The notes: generated by a model not told the origin, from the sequence alone. Counted from the first letter of the stretch, positions 1 through 12,437 are shown. The stretch: 64,000 nt of DNA from Poecilobothrus nobilitatus (GCA_947095535.1 OX352772.1:99109956-99173955), one strand, 5' to 3'. Translations and numbers: made by a program.

Positions 1-391
1 CATAGTCTTGTTTTCTATAACTTGAGTCGTGTTCTGTGTATATGTCTTCAATGGTTATTGGATCTACTAAAATGGGAAAGTTGACTTTAATTGCGCTGGC
101 TTGAATGTTAGTATTTAAGACTATTTCTTCGTAGCTTAGGCCTTTGTTAATTAAGAACCCAAGTCCACCAGAAGATAGGTTTTCCATATTCACGGAAAAG
201 CTACAATTAAAGGAAGAGAAAGTAAGAGGAATTTGAGTTTGAGTTAATCTGGTTTCCTGTAGGGCTACTATTAGAGGTTTATAGTTTTTCGTGATTATTT
301 CGAAATTACTTTTGTTGGTATAAAATCCGTGAATGTTCCATTGAAGTATATTATAGTTTTTATATATATTACTTCTGTATTGGTTTGACAT
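1..391 (-). CDS. LINE A ORF2, N-terminal endonuclease (partial)
   Basis: Reading the minus strand from the ATG at 389-391, the frame stays open to the window edge (about 130 codons). Near the start it has N-I-L-Q-W-N-I-H-G, followed by I-V-A-L-Q-E-T-R-L. These are the first conserved blocks of the APE-type endonuclease (EEP fold) of non-LTR retrotransposon ORF2; the E of QET is the expected metal-binding glutamate. A later G-G-L-G-F-L-I block also fits. The reading direction continues from ORF1 at 721-2021, so both belong to one element. The rest of the endonuclease and the reverse transcriptase lie outside the window. LINE origin is near certain; the clade (Jockey/I group) is an inference. 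Confidence 0.88.
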   Translation of the reverse strand, partial: MSNQYRSNIYKNYNILQWNIHGFYTNKSNFEIITKNYKPLIVALQETRLTQTQIPLTFSSFNCSFSVNMENLSSGGLGFLINKGLSYEEIVLNTNIQASAIKVNFPILVDPITIEDIYTEHDSSYRKQDY

Positions 392-720
392 AAATTGTGT
401 TTAACGTTGAAGAGAAAAAGAGAGAAAAAAAAAATAGAAAAAAGGGGGAGAAAAGAAAATTGAAAAAAAGAACTAAAGGTGATTGAAAAATAAATAACAA
501 GAGATAAAATAATATAGAAGAGAAAAATAAATCAAAAAATTGCTCTACAAATTTCGATAAACTTTGATTAACAGCTGATTAAAATATTTTACTTATTTAG
601 AATATCTTGAGTTCTTTCCTTAAATTAATACTTAGATCTATGTTAGTTCTATAATTATATATTAATTGTTAATTATTTGATTTTTTTTTTTTCTTCTAAA
701 AATATATTTGTTTTATCAAT
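392..720 (-). other. LINE A inter-ORF spacer
   Basis: About 330 bases between ORF1 and ORF2 of LINE A. The plus strand here is purine-rich (runs of GAGAAAAA near 405-530). No open frame or structured signal was recognised. Confidence 0.5.
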
Positions 721-2021
721 TTATAATTCACTGCTTTTACTTAATTGATTTTCTGATTTTGAATTGTTATTTAAGCTGGATAAAATATTATTGTTGTTAT
801 TATTATTATTTGAATTATTATTACTGTCATGCAATTTACTATATAAGTTGTTATTGTTAGTAGCGCTATCTAGTAGTGAAGTTAAAAATGAAATATTGTT
901 ATTACTTGTATTTTTAGTGGTGAAAAAAGAATTATTGTTAAGATTATTTTGTGTGTTAATAATGTTGTAGCTTGTGTCTATACTTATCGTATTGAATTTG
1001 ATATTATTTTTTCCCGCTTCGACGTTTATTTGTGGTTCTAGTTCTTGGCGTGAGCTTAGAATGAAACTTGTTGAAGGTGAGTTATTCGATGAGTTTGAGG
1101 CTGGTGTTTTGTTTGGTATATTTCTTGAAGATTTTGCTGAAAGCTCGTTTTTGCTAAGTAATTGTTGATTTATTTGCTCATTTTGAGTTTTAAACAGCTG
1201 CGAAAAAGTTTGGGTTTGATTATTTTGTTCTGTCATATGGTAGCTTAATTCGTAGTGTTTATATGCATCACGTTTAGTGCAATGCAAATCGGTTTTAATT
1301 TTTAGGACTTCCTTTTCTTTAACATACGATGGACACGTGTTTGATGCTGCATTATGGGCTGCACCTTTACAATTTACAGACCTAAAAATCTTACACATCT
1401 CCATATGAAGTTTGTCACCTTCAGGCCGTTCCAGTCCGCAATCAGCACTTCTCGGTAAGTTTTGATAATATTTTTTTAAATGATCTAATTTCTGACATTT
1501 TCGACATCTCATAGGATTTGGGTACCACTTCTTCACGGCGTGGCTTTTAATACCACTTTTGATATATTCAGGAGGTTCGATAGTATCAAACGTGACAATG
1601 ATGGCTCCAGTAAATAATTTTTGGTTGTTTTCCATTTCAGATAGCTTAAAAACCTCAACCACAGTTGGATTTTTTTCTTTTAAGCCAGCAAGTATCTCAT
1701 CATTTTCAACATTTATTTCTTTAAATCTTTATCAAAAATTAAACCTTTTGAATTATTTAAACTTTTGTTCAGTTCAACAATGATCTCAAATTTTCCAAGT
1801 TTAGTTTGTTTTAGGAAAATGTCGGCAATTCTTTTGTTTGGAACTTCAAACACGATGTTACCTGATTTATCCCATGAGGCGTTAAATTTTGGATGAATTT
1901 CCTCAAGAAACTTGTTAATCATAAACTTGTTTTGAATCCAAAGTGGAGTGTTCACCTCTGCGGATTTTATATTAATAAATTTTTTGTGTTCGGCACATGT
2001 GCCACTTATGAAGCATTGCAT
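721..2021 (-). pseudogene. LINE A ORF1 (gag-like nucleic-acid-binding protein), frameshifted
   Basis: The N-terminal part (2021 down to about 1713) resembles the RRM-like region of Jockey-group ORF1 proteins and contains N-K-S-L-N-N-S-K-G-L-I. It shifts frame by one base near 1713-1720 into a second segment starting around 1710. That segment carries I-E-P-P-E-Y-I followed by Y-P-N-P-M-R-C-R-K-C-Q-K, the usual entry into the CCHC zinc knuckles. The later knuckles (C-G-L-E; C-K-G-A-A-H; C-P-S-Y) look degenerate. The C-terminal 90 or so residues are asparagine-rich, from AAT-type codon runs. Combined length is about 430 residues, normal for such ORF1 proteins. ORF1 proteins coat the LINE RNA. 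One frameshift makes this copy inactive as it stands. Confidence 0.82.
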
Positions 2022-2536
2022 GTTGGTAATACTTTTAGACTTTTTTTAGTTACACTATTCTCCAACATTTGAAATCTGTTTTTGCTCCCCGAAGGAAGAG
2101 CAAAATATTTTATTTAGAGTTTACGAATTTGATAAAAGTAAGATAATTAAAGTAACTTTTAAATTTAATCCTTTCTCTTTAACTTTCAAAGGTGGAATGG
2201 GGATTCTTTTTTTTAAATGTTTTGTTTATTTTTTTTTTTAATAATTATATGTAATTCTAACAAAACAGAATGAATTTTTTTCTTAACAATTTTCTTAAAT
2301 GTACGTGACTGTTCAATACAGCAGTTCTCTCATTTAATTTATTAATAATGTTCATAACAATAATTGTGCTTAATAATAATTAATTGTGTAATTGTAAAGT
2401 ATTTATCTAATTTATTATTTATTTGGTGTTGGTAAAAATTGCTTAAAAAACCAACTTAAATTTTTATATTATATTAAAAATTTATACCTAAATCCTACTT
2501 CTAAACTAAAACTAACTTAACTTAAACTAACTTAAT
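2022..2536. other. Non-coding junction between LINE A 5' end and LINE B 3' end
   Basis: AT-rich with no coding frame. The right part (about 2450-2536) contains short CTAACTTAA-type repeats like those in the 3' UTR of LINE C, so it is probably the LINE B 3' UTR. A T-run at about 2228-2240 could be its poly(A) tail read on the plus strand. The exact boundary was not resolved. Confidence 0.4.
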
Positions 2537-5500
2537 CTAATGTTGTTTCCAGAAATATAGATTTGTATTTTTTAATTTATATCTATTAGGGATACGCATA
2601 TCATATTTGAAGCTTTCCATATCATTGATGTCTAGGTTATGTAAATTCATGTTTAATTTTTTGTCACCAGCATTCCTTATGAAGTGATAAATTAGCATTA
2701 TGTTGTTTTCATTTTCAATTTGATTATTTTTATCCAAAACAACGAAGGCTTCTGGAGGAACAAAACCCGTTAATAGACACGATGAGATGTACTGCTCACT
2801 CGCGTACCAGGGGTGGCAAATTAGTGAATTTTGTATTTGGTTTATACTCCGGAGTATATGATTGTGTATAAAGCCAATTAAGAGTTATCAATTCTTATCG
2901 TTTTTGAACTTTCGAAAAGTGCTATATTTGAGTAGTAGTGCAAATACTCGCTGGATAGTTTTTTATTTAGATTTGTACAGGCTCTCAGACACTTCCGTTC
3001 AAATAACCTTAATTTCTCCATTGTAGACGCGCTTATGTTGAAGCATATGAGACAGCCATATGTTAGTATGGGCCTAATTAGGGTTTTGTAACAAAGAGTT
3101 TTTACTTGGCTGCAAAGTCTTTTAGAACAAAATAGTTTTTGAAGTTTGATAAATGTGTTATTTGCTTTTCTAATTTGGGTTTTAACATGGTTATTGAATT
3201 TATAAAGATAATTAAATTGAACTCCTACATATTTAAAATTTGTTGAATTCTTAATTTTATGATTTTCTGGCGTTTTAATGTGAAAATTTCTCCAGTTTTT
3301 TTGTATGCTATAGCTTCATTTGCTTATAATATTTCTAAACAAAATTGTTTCGCATTTATTGTAATTGATTTGCATTTTCCAGCGTTTACTGTAAGCAACA
3401 ACTTTATCAAATAATTTTTGCAGTTTATACTGAGCTATTCCTACGTGGGAATCAGCTGTATAAATTGTTAAATCGTCTGCAAAGGCTATACTATAATTCA
3501 AACCTGGGCTATTGCCTAGGAAAAAAGTAGGTCACTTATAAATACATTAAATAAAATTGGCGAGTTGATTGTGCCTTGCTGCAGAGCGTTATTTAGTTGA
3601 TATTCTTTAGAAGTAACTTTATTATTTAAAGAAACTCTAAAGGTTTTGTTGCTGAGCATATTACTGATTAGAAATAAGAAATGAAGAGAAAATTTATATC
3701 TTAAAAGTTTGTAAATAATGCCGTCGATATAAACAGTATCAAATGCCTTTTCGAAATTAATAAAGCATGTTGCGACTAACTTGCTATTATTGATGTTCCA
3801 ACAGATATAGGATGACAATTTTGTTATAGCGTGTATCGTACTATGATTATAACGGAAACTAAATTGGTTGACAGGTATAATATCTTTTTTATCTACTTCT
3901 TTGATAAGAAATTTATTAATTATTGACTCGTAAATTTTGCCAATGTTGGGTAATAGACTAATAGGTCTACAGCTATTTGGAGAATCGGAAGGTTTTCCTG
4001 GCTTTTTAATTGTGATGACGATTGCTTTTTTCCATGCTGTCGGAAAATAACTTAGGTTTAGGCAATTGTTAAATATAATGCAGAATCTTTCTGTCAAGGA
4101 GTCTGGAACATGTTTTAAAACAATATTTGGTATTTGGTCTGTACCAGCTGATGTTTATTATTTAAATTATTAAAAATTTGCTTAAGATCAGTAAAATTTG
4201 TGAAGTAATTGTTTAGAGAATCTCTCTGTAACAAGCAGTCCGCTGGGTGTTCGTTTGAAAAATTTAAGATTGAATTATTATTATTTCCGTATAGGTTTTT
4301 CGCGTTTTTAAAATTACTAATTGTCTCTGTAATGATATTATCTATAGGAGAAATTGAGTTAAATGTTTTGTTATGAATTTGATATAAATAAGCTCCGAGA
4401 ATGTCAACAATATTTTTTTCTGTATTAATTAAGTATTTGCCATTAATAATTTTAAGTCTATTAGTATTTATATTTGCATCTTTAAGAATTTTAGATTCAC
4501 CTAAAGGAATATTTAAGGTTGATATGCAGGTAGGGTTGATTTTATTGTATATTTTTTTTATTTCACTGAACATGTTCTTGTTATTTGTAATTTTTATATT
4601 TGAAATTCTATTGTTCCAGTATTGATTTAGTGAGAGATTTAAATTTTGTTTAATTAATATTAATTAATTTTGTTTAGTTAATATTCTTTAATAATGCGTT
4701 TGTTCTTATTAATGTTGGATGGCTATTGTTTACTTTAAGTTTAATTAATTTATATTTGGCTGAAAGAAGTTGACTTTTGCTTTTACGGAGATGGTTTACT
4801 GTTGAGTTTGACTAAATTTCTGGGCCCTTTTGATTTTCTTTGTAAGTAGGAATAGAAGCTTGCATTGCACCGATTATAGCTGTTTGCAGTTTTTCTATAT
4901 ATGTGTCTATTTATTTGATTGTAAGATTTCTGTTATTAGGGATAAGTGGGATTTTTTGATTTATTAAGCGGTTGACAGAGATTCTGAATTTTTTCCAATT
5001 TGCTTTTTTATATATGAACTTTGCTTTGTCGTTTATGCTCGGAAATAAGGTATTGTGATTAGTTAATTTAATTTCAGCACAGACAGCCAGGTGATCGCTA
5101 TCATATATAAAAATTATATCTGGGAAATGTTGAAAGATCAGATGAATATAGTTTACTTTTATTTTCGATTTGATTTGAAAAAATGAACTTATTTAAGAAA
5201 TTTCCTCTGGCGTTTGGGATTGTATTACTCCAATTTTCGTGTTTTGCATTTAAGTCTCCACATAATATATAGTAATTTTGTTTTAGTTCTAATTTTAACA
5301 GTTCAAATAATCTATTAAATTCATATTGGAAAATTAAACTTGGTGAAGGTGGAGCATATAATGCTGAAACAATTAGGTTTTTATTATTTGATAATGGTAT
5401 TTTTATTATATATGCTTCTAAGCAGTGAAAATCATTTATTTCTGTTAAATAAATCTTTTGAAATTTCAATGTGTTTTTAATTAAGATTGCCGTACCTCCA

Positions 5501-5729
5501 CCTTTCGTTCTTTCAGGTCTATCTCTTCTAATTATTTTGTAATTTTTAATTTTAATTTATTATTTTTAGTTAGGTTGGTTTCACAGATAGTTACCATATC
5601 CCGATCGTCTTCATCTAAAAAATCAATTAGTGCAATTTGTTTTTGTAAAGATCTATAGGAATTTACATTAACTGCAATTATTTTAATATTATTTTGATCT
5701 ACATTATTTTCAATCATGAATAGCTTCAA
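2537..5729 (-). pseudogene. LINE B ORF2 (endonuclease plus reverse transcriptase), multiply frameshifted
   Basis: Blocks appear in the expected order on the minus strand. Endonuclease start: 5729-5532 (I-A-V-N-V-N-S; T-I-C-E-T-N-L). Endonuclease middle: 5469-5101 (C-G-D-L-N-A-K-H-E-N-W-S-N). Linker: 4573-4115. RT fingers and palm: 4097-3516 (K-K-P-G-K; R-P-I-S-L-L-P-N; L-Q-Q-G-T-I-N-S-P-I-L-F). RT catalytic box F-A-D-D: about 3472-3483. Tail: 3300 down to 2537. The L-Q-Q-G-T-x-N-S-P box fits LOA-type members of the Jockey group better than typical Jockey elements, but the clade is my inference. At least five frame breaks make it inactive. It is the same family as LINE C (9345-12437) and LINE E (16255-16738). 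Its start overlaps ORF1 by 20 bases, as in LINE C. Confidence 0.85.
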
Positions 5730-6850
5730 ATAGGAAATCTATCCTTGATGATTGTTCTTGAAATTTATTTTCCAGAGTTCTAATACTTTGGAAAATATTA
5801 TTCATGTTTTTATTGCGTTCTTTAAACATTGATATGGTATTATCATTATTAAAATCATTATTGCTATTATTACTATTACTATTACTATTAGCATTATTAT
5901 CTATAATTCTACAATTTTTATTACCTGTTACAGCATTTACAAATATTAAATTTGGATTAATGAAATTGTTAAAACTATTTATTTTTTTACTTGTATTATT
6001 AATTTGATTATTTTTACCTGTTTGAATTTTTTCAATTCTTTCTTTATAAATTGGACACTTTTTATACGATGCCGGATGTCCGGAAGTCTTGCTAATATAC
6101 AATATAATTTTTCTGCGGGGCTGTTACTTTACAAACTGCACTCCTTTGATATATGATTCATACCACATTTGACACATCGTGGGTCCATGTTGCAGTTGAA
6201 TACCGAATGACCATATCGTTGACATTTAGTACATTGCGAAATTCCTGGATGTTTTAATTTTTCTATTTTTATTATTTAGTTGTCGATCATTTTGACATTT
6301 AAGAAATTTTCTGTTTTGCTCATTGAAGAGAGTTGAACTATATAAATTGGTAGTTTTTTATTTTCTTTTATTGATTTCGACGTGGTTAATCTTAAACCTT
6401 TGTTAATTGATACATCTTTAATTTTCAAATCATTTAAGGTTTCCTGTATATCTTTTGGCTCATAGTCTTTATATAATCATTTTAGAACAAAGTTTATCGG
6501 TTTCTCTGTTTTTATTGTGTACGAAAAGCATTCGACCTCTTCTTGTTTTAATGCATTAAATATTTGTTTGTATTCTTCTTCTGTTTGTGCATAGAGAGTG
6601 TCTTATCATGTCGGTGCATTTAATTACAAAATTTTTGATGTTAAGTTGAGTTTTTATTATTTTTTTAATTAGTTGAAGATTTTTTGATGTTATTATTATT
6701 GGTGGGATATTTTTGTTTTTTTTTTGTTATAATGTTTTCAATCGGAGTATAATTCAAGTTGTTTTTGTGGTTTTTTGTATTCTTATTGATAACAGAAGTG
6801 CTTGCTTCGATTTTATTTTTTTGAGAGTGGTTTTCGGTTCGTTTTTTATT
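5710..6850 (-). pseudogene. LINE B ORF1 (gag-like, CCHC zinc knuckles), broken
   Basis: The readable C-terminal part (6102-5710) begins with G-H-P-A-S-Y-K-K-C-P, the last zinc knuckle, followed by an asparagine/serine-rich stretch. Just upstream (about 6126-6245) the minus strand reads C-x2-C-x4-H-x4-C knuckles that parallel those of LINE C ORF1 at about 12800-12970. The remainder up to about 6850 is recognisable only in pieces and in shifting frames. It is probably an RNA-binding partner of the ORF2 protein. The upper boundary is uncertain because LINE D abuts here. Confidence 0.7.
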
Positions 6851-6877
6851 TTTTTTACTTAGAACTTCGATGAAATC

Positions 6878-7930
6878 TTGATCCTCTTGTTAATTTTAAA
6901 TCTTGTTAATTTTATTTTACTATTCTATTCAGCCAATCTATTTAAATCGTATTTAAATTTTCGAAAAATCAAAACCAGAATAAAAGACCATATTTATGAA
7001 GAAGCAAGTCTACAAATTGGAGTTCCACAAGGCACAGTTCTAGGACCTATTCTTTATCTAGCTTATGTGAATAGCTTCAACAAAATTGGGCTAAGTGGAC
7101 ATTATTCAATGTTTGCAGATGATACAATAATTCTGTACAAAGGTAAAAACAAGAACCAACTGGAAGAAAATATTAATAATGATTTATACAAAGTTAGTGA
7201 GTGGCTAAATCATAAAAGATTAATAATTAACATCTCTAAAACTGAATTCATCATATTTAAACAAAAAAATAAAGAAAACATTAATCTATCAATCAATATT
7301 AATAATCAACAAATACAAAGAGTAAAATCGTCGAAATATCTAGGTTTACTTATTGATGAAGATCTTTCTTGGAAAATTCATATAGATAATTTAAAAAAAG
7401 CCGTTTTATCATTAACTGATGCAATTGGAAGGTGTCCTAAACTAAGTGAAGATATAGCTAAATTGGTCTTCTACGCATACATTCAGTCTAAAATAAGGTA
7501 TTTAATTCCAGTTTGGAGTCAAAGTTGCAAATACGTTATTAGTTCAGTTAGCGCTATTATCAACAGAGCTATTAAAATCTTATACAGACTTCCATATGAT
7601 TCTCCAACTACATCATTTTATTCTGATCGAAATTTACCTACCGTTGAAGAAACAATATTTTTGGAAAACTGCAAGTTTATTTATAAACTATCAAATAACT
7701 TAACCAAAAGCAATTTGAAAATACAAACAAATGCTTCAATTCATAGCTACTTCACACGAAGTGCGGAACATTATCGATTAGAAGCACCCAGAACTGAAAG
7801 AGGTAAAAGATATATTATGTTTAATGGCATAAAAAGCTTCAATAGTCTTCCTGCCTATATAAAATATGCTCCCAACATAAGGTTATTCAACAAACGTTTG
7901 AAAGCTGTACTACCCCAATTAAATAATTGA
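6878..7930 (+). CDS. LINE D ORF2, C-terminal half (reverse transcriptase palm to C-terminus)
   Basis: A 350-codon frame without interruption. Homology starts around residue 20 (L-F-K-S-Y-L-N-F-R-K). Next come the RT box G-V-P-Q-G-T-V-L-G-P-I-L at residues 48-59, the catalytic F-A-D-D at 79-82 (bases 7112-7123), and S-S-K-Y-L-G-L-L-I-D-E-D-L-S-W, the thumb-entry block. The C-terminal region with H-S-Y-F-T-R and F-N-S-L-P resembles CR1/Daphne/Kiri-type LINEs. The endonuclease and the first RT blocks are missing, so this is a 5'-truncated insertion, typical of incomplete target-primed reverse transcription. It faces opposite to LINE B and joins it near 6870-6930. The nominal ATG at 6878 is probably not a natural start. 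The clade is uncertain. Confidence 0.85.
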   Translation: MILLLILNLVNFILLFYSANLFKSYLNFRKIKTRIKDHIYEEASLQIGVPQGTVLGPILYLAYVNSFNKIGLSGHYSMFADDTIILYKGKNKNQLEENINNDLYKVSEWLNHKRLIINISKTEFIIFKQKNKENINLSININNQQIQRVKSSKYLGLLIDEDLSWKIHIDNLKKAVLSLTDAIGRCPKLSEDIAKLVFYAYIQSKIRYLIPVWSQSCKYVISSVSAIINRAIKILYRLPYDSPTTSFYSDRNLPTVEETIFLENCKFIYKLSNNLTKSNLKIQTNASIHSYFTRSAEHYRLEAPRTERGKRYIMFNGIKSFNSLPAYIKYAPNIRLFNKRLKAVLPQLNN

Positions 7931-8115
7931 AAAATATATAAAAAAGCAAAAAAAAAAAAAAAGAAATGTATCTAAAATTTTAACCTGTGTATTAAATTTT
8001 ATTAATATTTATTATAATTTTAAATATTAAATTAGTTTTAAGTTAGATTATAGAAGAGATTTATACCAGTTTTACTGTCTATCTCAATTCTTTAATAAAT
8101 AAAAAAAAAAAAAAA
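7931..8115 (+). other. LINE D 3' UTR and poly(A) tail
   Basis: The stop codon is followed by an A-rich UTR. AATAAATAAA at about 8092-8101 runs directly into an A-tract ending near 8115, the expected polyadenylation-like 3' end of a LINE. Confidence 0.6.
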
Positions 8116-8654
8116 TTATTTTTTTTTTTTCTGGTGATTTACTTTCAGCTTTTGATTTTTTTTTTCCTTCCTGAGCTGAAATGAAAAATGAAAAAAAAAA
8201 ATTTTTTTTTAATTTCCACTTTCGTTTGACTTTCCATCGACCAACCATCGACCCGCGATATAGTAATCCTTTACCTAGTACACTGCACTACAGACTTGTT
8301 TGCAAGTTATAGTTTATTTAAATATAAAGTTCACACTTAGTTTTTTAGTTTTATTGTTTGTTAAATGAATAATTTTGGAAACAACATGTTTTGTCCACAT
8401 GGACCTCGTGTGTTTTTTAGTTTTTATTATTATTTATTTTTTTTAAATTTTTTTCCACTTTATTCGTCTATATTTAAAATTAATTACAAATTGTATTTGA
8501 TTTTTATTAAGAAAATTTTTTTTTTTTTTTGAATAAATAAAAGATAATTTATTCTTTACACATTTGCACTTTTATATTTAATTATTTTTTTTAACTATTG
8601 ACAGTCTTCTACAATTCGATCTTTCCTCTATGAAGGTTTATGAGAGACTCAATG
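8116..8654. other. AT-rich non-coding stretch
   Basis: Long T and A runs with no coding frame and no recognised element. A GC-richer patch lies around 8228-8300. Confidence 0.5.
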
Positions 8655-8662
8655 TTGGGATT

Positions 8663-8940
8663 CTATTTTATTTATTTATTTATATTAATATTACATACAT
8701 AAATGTAATGCAATATTATTGAACCATCGGCTACTAAGGCCATTATAGGTTTTTATACTATTATTAAACTATATACTAATATCATTTATTTTGTTTATAT
8801 TATATACTATATATTTACATTATATTTGGTCGTAAGGGGGGTATGTAAAGAAAAAAACACTTACGACCTGTGCAGGGATCGAACCCACACTCCTTCGGTT
8901 AATACGCCACACGCCTACCCACTAGGCTACCGAAGCCCCT
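8663..8940 (-). mobile_element. SINE-1a, tRNA-derived SINE (full length)
   Basis: Read on the minus strand, the element begins GGGGCTTCGGTAGCCTAGTG, containing an A-box-like TAGCCTAGTGGGTAGG. A B box, GTGGGTTCGATCC, lies near 8873-8885. These are the internal RNA polymerase III promoter of a tRNA-like head. A body without coding follows, then an (AAAT)n tail at 8664-8682. TTGGGATT flanks it at 8655-8662 and 8941-8948. A second full copy lies at 15530-15801 and a headless copy at 56841-57015. The body block CCTATAATGGCCTTAGTAGC is shared by all three. Confidence 0.85.
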
Positions 8941-9344
8941 TTGGGATTTTTTTTTTTTTTTTTTATTAAACTTTATTTATTCCAATTTATCAAATTTACC
9001 TTAACTTAAAAAAGTTTACAAAAAAACGTTTCTTATCAATATTTTTTTTTTTTTAACATCTAAAAATTAATTTTTTTTTTTTTATGTTAAGTTATGTCAA
9101 TGTTAAATTAGCTTTTTCTTATTTTTAATATACATATTTTTATATAATTTCATATCTTCTTTAACTTTTCATTGAAAAAATTGTTTTAAAAATCAATGTT
9201 TTTTTCTTTTTAATTTTTATAAAACTAGCCTATACTAACTTAACCTATAATTTAAAATCTTATCCTACCTTACACTAATATACATACTAAAAATATGTTT
9301 CCATATATTTCATGCTGTACCTAACCACCAACAGTTTTGCCTAA

Positions 9345-12300
9345 TTAATGTATCCTCATGTCATACTTCAGGAGATCTCTGTTAATGTTACCAGGATCAT
9401 ATTCAATAGTTTTACATGTAGCCCGTCTACTATAGTGATATAGTATAGGTACACGATTCAGGTTTTGAATATAACCATTTTTATCTAGATATATAAAATG
9501 CTCAGGGGCTATAAAACCCGAGAGCAAAGTTTTTTTAATGTACTCCTCATTGTGGTAAAATATGTGGGATATTAGACCGTTTTCTGGAGTATTTGTTGCT
9601 CTAACATAATGATTTCGAATTAATTTTATCATAAAATTATCGATTCTGTTTATGTTTGCTTCTTTGTACAAATATTTATTTGAATAAAAATATTTGTAGT
9701 CAGATTCTGGTTTGTGTGATTTGTTAATACATACTCTTATGCACTTTCTTTCAAATTTTCTGATTTTTTCCATGAGACTGGCGCTTATATTATACCATAC
9801 TGGTATACCATATGATAATACTGGTCTGATCAATGTAAGGTATGCAATGATTTTCACTTTATTGTTGAGTGCCTTATTATAAAATAGTTTTTTACATGCA
9901 TGCATAGCTTTAGTGCCTTTTTCTGTTGCGCTTTTTGTATGTAATTATAATTATAATTGTATGTAATTAAGATTTCTATGTAGGTGAACTCCTAGATACT
10001 TCACCGTTTTTTTGTTTGCTATCGTGTTACTGTTAGGTGCTTTTATAATGAACCTTTTCCAGTTTTTCTTATAATTGTAGTTAAGGTTATTATACGTGTT
10101 TCTAAATAATATGCTTTCGCACTTATTAAAATTAATTTTTAACAGCCATACTTTACAGAAATCTATGATGATGTTGAACATTTTTTGAACCCCTTGCTGA
10201 GCTTCATCTACCCGCTTACTGGCAGAATAAATAATTATGTCATCCGCAAAAGCTATAGAATAATTACACCCTTTAGAAAATTCTAGCATTTTTAACATGT
10301 CGATGATATAAATCGAAAATAGAATCGGTGAATTTACTGCGCCTTGTTGAAGTCCATTGCATAATTGACTAATTTTTGGAGCAATTTCGGTTTCATGTGT
10401 TTCTATATAAAATTTATTGTCGCTAATCATATCTTGTATCAAAGCTACTAGATGTTGTGGAAATTTATACTTGTATAGCAGCTTCTACATTAGGCCATCA
10501 ATCCAATCCAAACAGAGTTGAAAGCTTTTTCTAGATCGATGAGACACGCTCCTACTCCATAATTTTTGTTTATATGCCAACAGATGTCAGATGTTAATTT
10601 TGTTACTGCATGTATTGTTGAATGTTTGAATCGAAATCCGAATTGGTTTTCGGGTATAATGTTTTTTGTCTTAAGATGGTTTGTGATTTTACCATTTATT
10701 AGGACTTCATAAATTTTACTTATGTTTGGTAGTAAGCTTATCGGCCGGTAATTACTGGGGTTAGTTGGATCTTTGCCCGGTTTTTTAAATACCATTACAC
10801 GAGCTAGTTTCCAAGTTGCTGGATAATACGAGTGATTTAGCGCGTTATTAAATAATATCACATATTTATTTATTATTTTATCGCTCAAATTCTTTATAAC
10901 AAGATTCGGAATTCTATTTGCACCATGTGAGATTTTGTTTTTTAAATTTGTCATTATATTTTTTAATTCATCAAAATCTGTGAAATAATTGTTTCTATTT
11001 TTTTGTTGTGAAGATTTATTGTTAACACTAAATTTACATATTGTTACATTATTTTGTTTTTTGATTTTGTTCATATTTTTAAATTCATTTATTTTATTTT
11101 TTATGCGATTATGGAAGATATTATCTGGAATACTTATTTTGTGTGTATTTTCGATATATGAACTAAATACATTTAAAAAATTTTTTTTTTCTTTTAATAT
11201 ATATTTATTGTCATTTGTTCTGCTGAGTTTAAAAATTTTGTTTATTTCAGGAAACATATTTCTGTTTTTGTTATTAATTTTACTAATTCTATTGTGCCAA
11301 TATTGATTAATTTCCAATTTTATGCGCTGTTTTATTAAAGTTTTAACGTTGTTAAGGAGGCTTTTAAGAAAGTTTATTTGATGATTAGAAAAATTTAGGT
11401 TCTGTGAACGTATTCGATGAAGATCGTTAAGCAAGCTGTTTTTTTTTGTAATTAGTTTTTTAATTATCGGAGAATTTATTTTGTTTATGTTATTAAATTG
11501 TTCCTGTTTTGGGACTAGTTCATCTATAGTTTTTATAATTACTTCGTCTATTTTAATTAAATGATAATTTATATTTTTTATATTTAAAGTGCTATTATCA
11601 CAGATCTGATTTCTGGAATTTAGATATTCGTTATCAAGATTTTTGTCAAGTTTTTTCTTAAACTTATTCCAGTTGGTGTTTTTGAAAAGAAATTTATGTT
11701 GTCCTGTTAATTCTTGGATACTCAAATCATTATTTGTTATTGGAAATTCGAAGTTAATCGCATTATGATCGCTATCATATGCCATCTTTGATAATTTATT
11801 GTAGGCATTTTTGTAAAAAAAATTAAGTCGAACATCGGTTATTACTAAATCAATATAGGAATTAGCTCTGACAAAAGTAGGGCCGTCTGTTTTATGTAAT
11901 TTTAATTTGTATTTTATATCGTTATTTTTTATCCAATTATTTAATAAGTTCCCTCTTGTGTCATTATATGTATTAGACCAGTTTTTATGTTTCGCATTGA
12001 AATCACCTGCTAGTATATAATAATTGTTTGTGTTAGCTAAATCTAGTGTAACAAAAATTTTTTCCAATTCTTCAATAAATTTATCATTGTTTCCATCTGG
12101 CACATAAACAGAAATAATAAATAATTTTTTCGCATTTTTTAATTTAATAAATGTTATACACACTTCAATGCATTTAAATTCCTCAAAAATTTTGTTGTTG
12201 ACATAGTGATATTTATATTTTTTTTTAATAAATATGGCAACACCACCCCCTTTTATATTGCATATATTAATTGTCAATATTAATATTGTTGTTTGCATTT

Positions 12301-12437
12301 AACTTCGTTTCGCTCAGACACATGAAATCAGGTTTATAATTATCAAGAAAGTGTAAAAGAGAAAGTTTTTTATTGTAAGAGACTAAAGAATTGACATTTA
12401 CTGAAATTAATTTAAGTTTTTTTGCTAAATGTGACAT
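9345..12437 (-). pseudogene. LINE C ORF2 (endonuclease, reverse transcriptase, C-terminal domain)
   Basis: It starts at the ATG at 12435-12437, inside the end of ORF1. The endonuclease N-terminus reads L-I-S-V-N-V-N-S and C-L-S-E-T-K-L, with a frame break near 12300. The long segment 12298-10490 then holds A-G-D-F-N-A-K-H-K-N-W-S-N, S-Y-I-D-L-V-I-T-D, the RT boxes K-K-P-G-K-D, Y-R-P-I-S-L-L-P-N, F-G-F-R-F-K-H-S-T and D-L-E-K-A-F. A GGATT duplication plus a TAG near 10490 breaks the frame. The next segment, 10442-9951, has L-Q-Q-G-A-V-N-S-P and the catalytic F-A-D-D (about 10239-10250). A short repeated stretch near 9945-9960 breaks it again before the tail at 9905-9345. Total is about 1,000 codons, a normal ORF2 size. 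No RNase H was seen. Confidence 0.88.

Noticed and set aside
764..970. Leucine-rich plus-strand ORF
   Set aside because: Antisense of the asparagine-rich tail of LINE A ORF1.
6878..6930. Hydrophobic N-terminus of the LINE D frame as signal peptide
   Set aside because: The first 20 residues come from sequence upstream of the truncation point; RT proteins of LINEs have no signal peptide.
8846..8940. tRNA gene on the minus strand (A and B boxes)
   Set aside because: It is the head of SINE-1: the same unit with body and AAAT tail recurs at 15530-15801, with target duplications.
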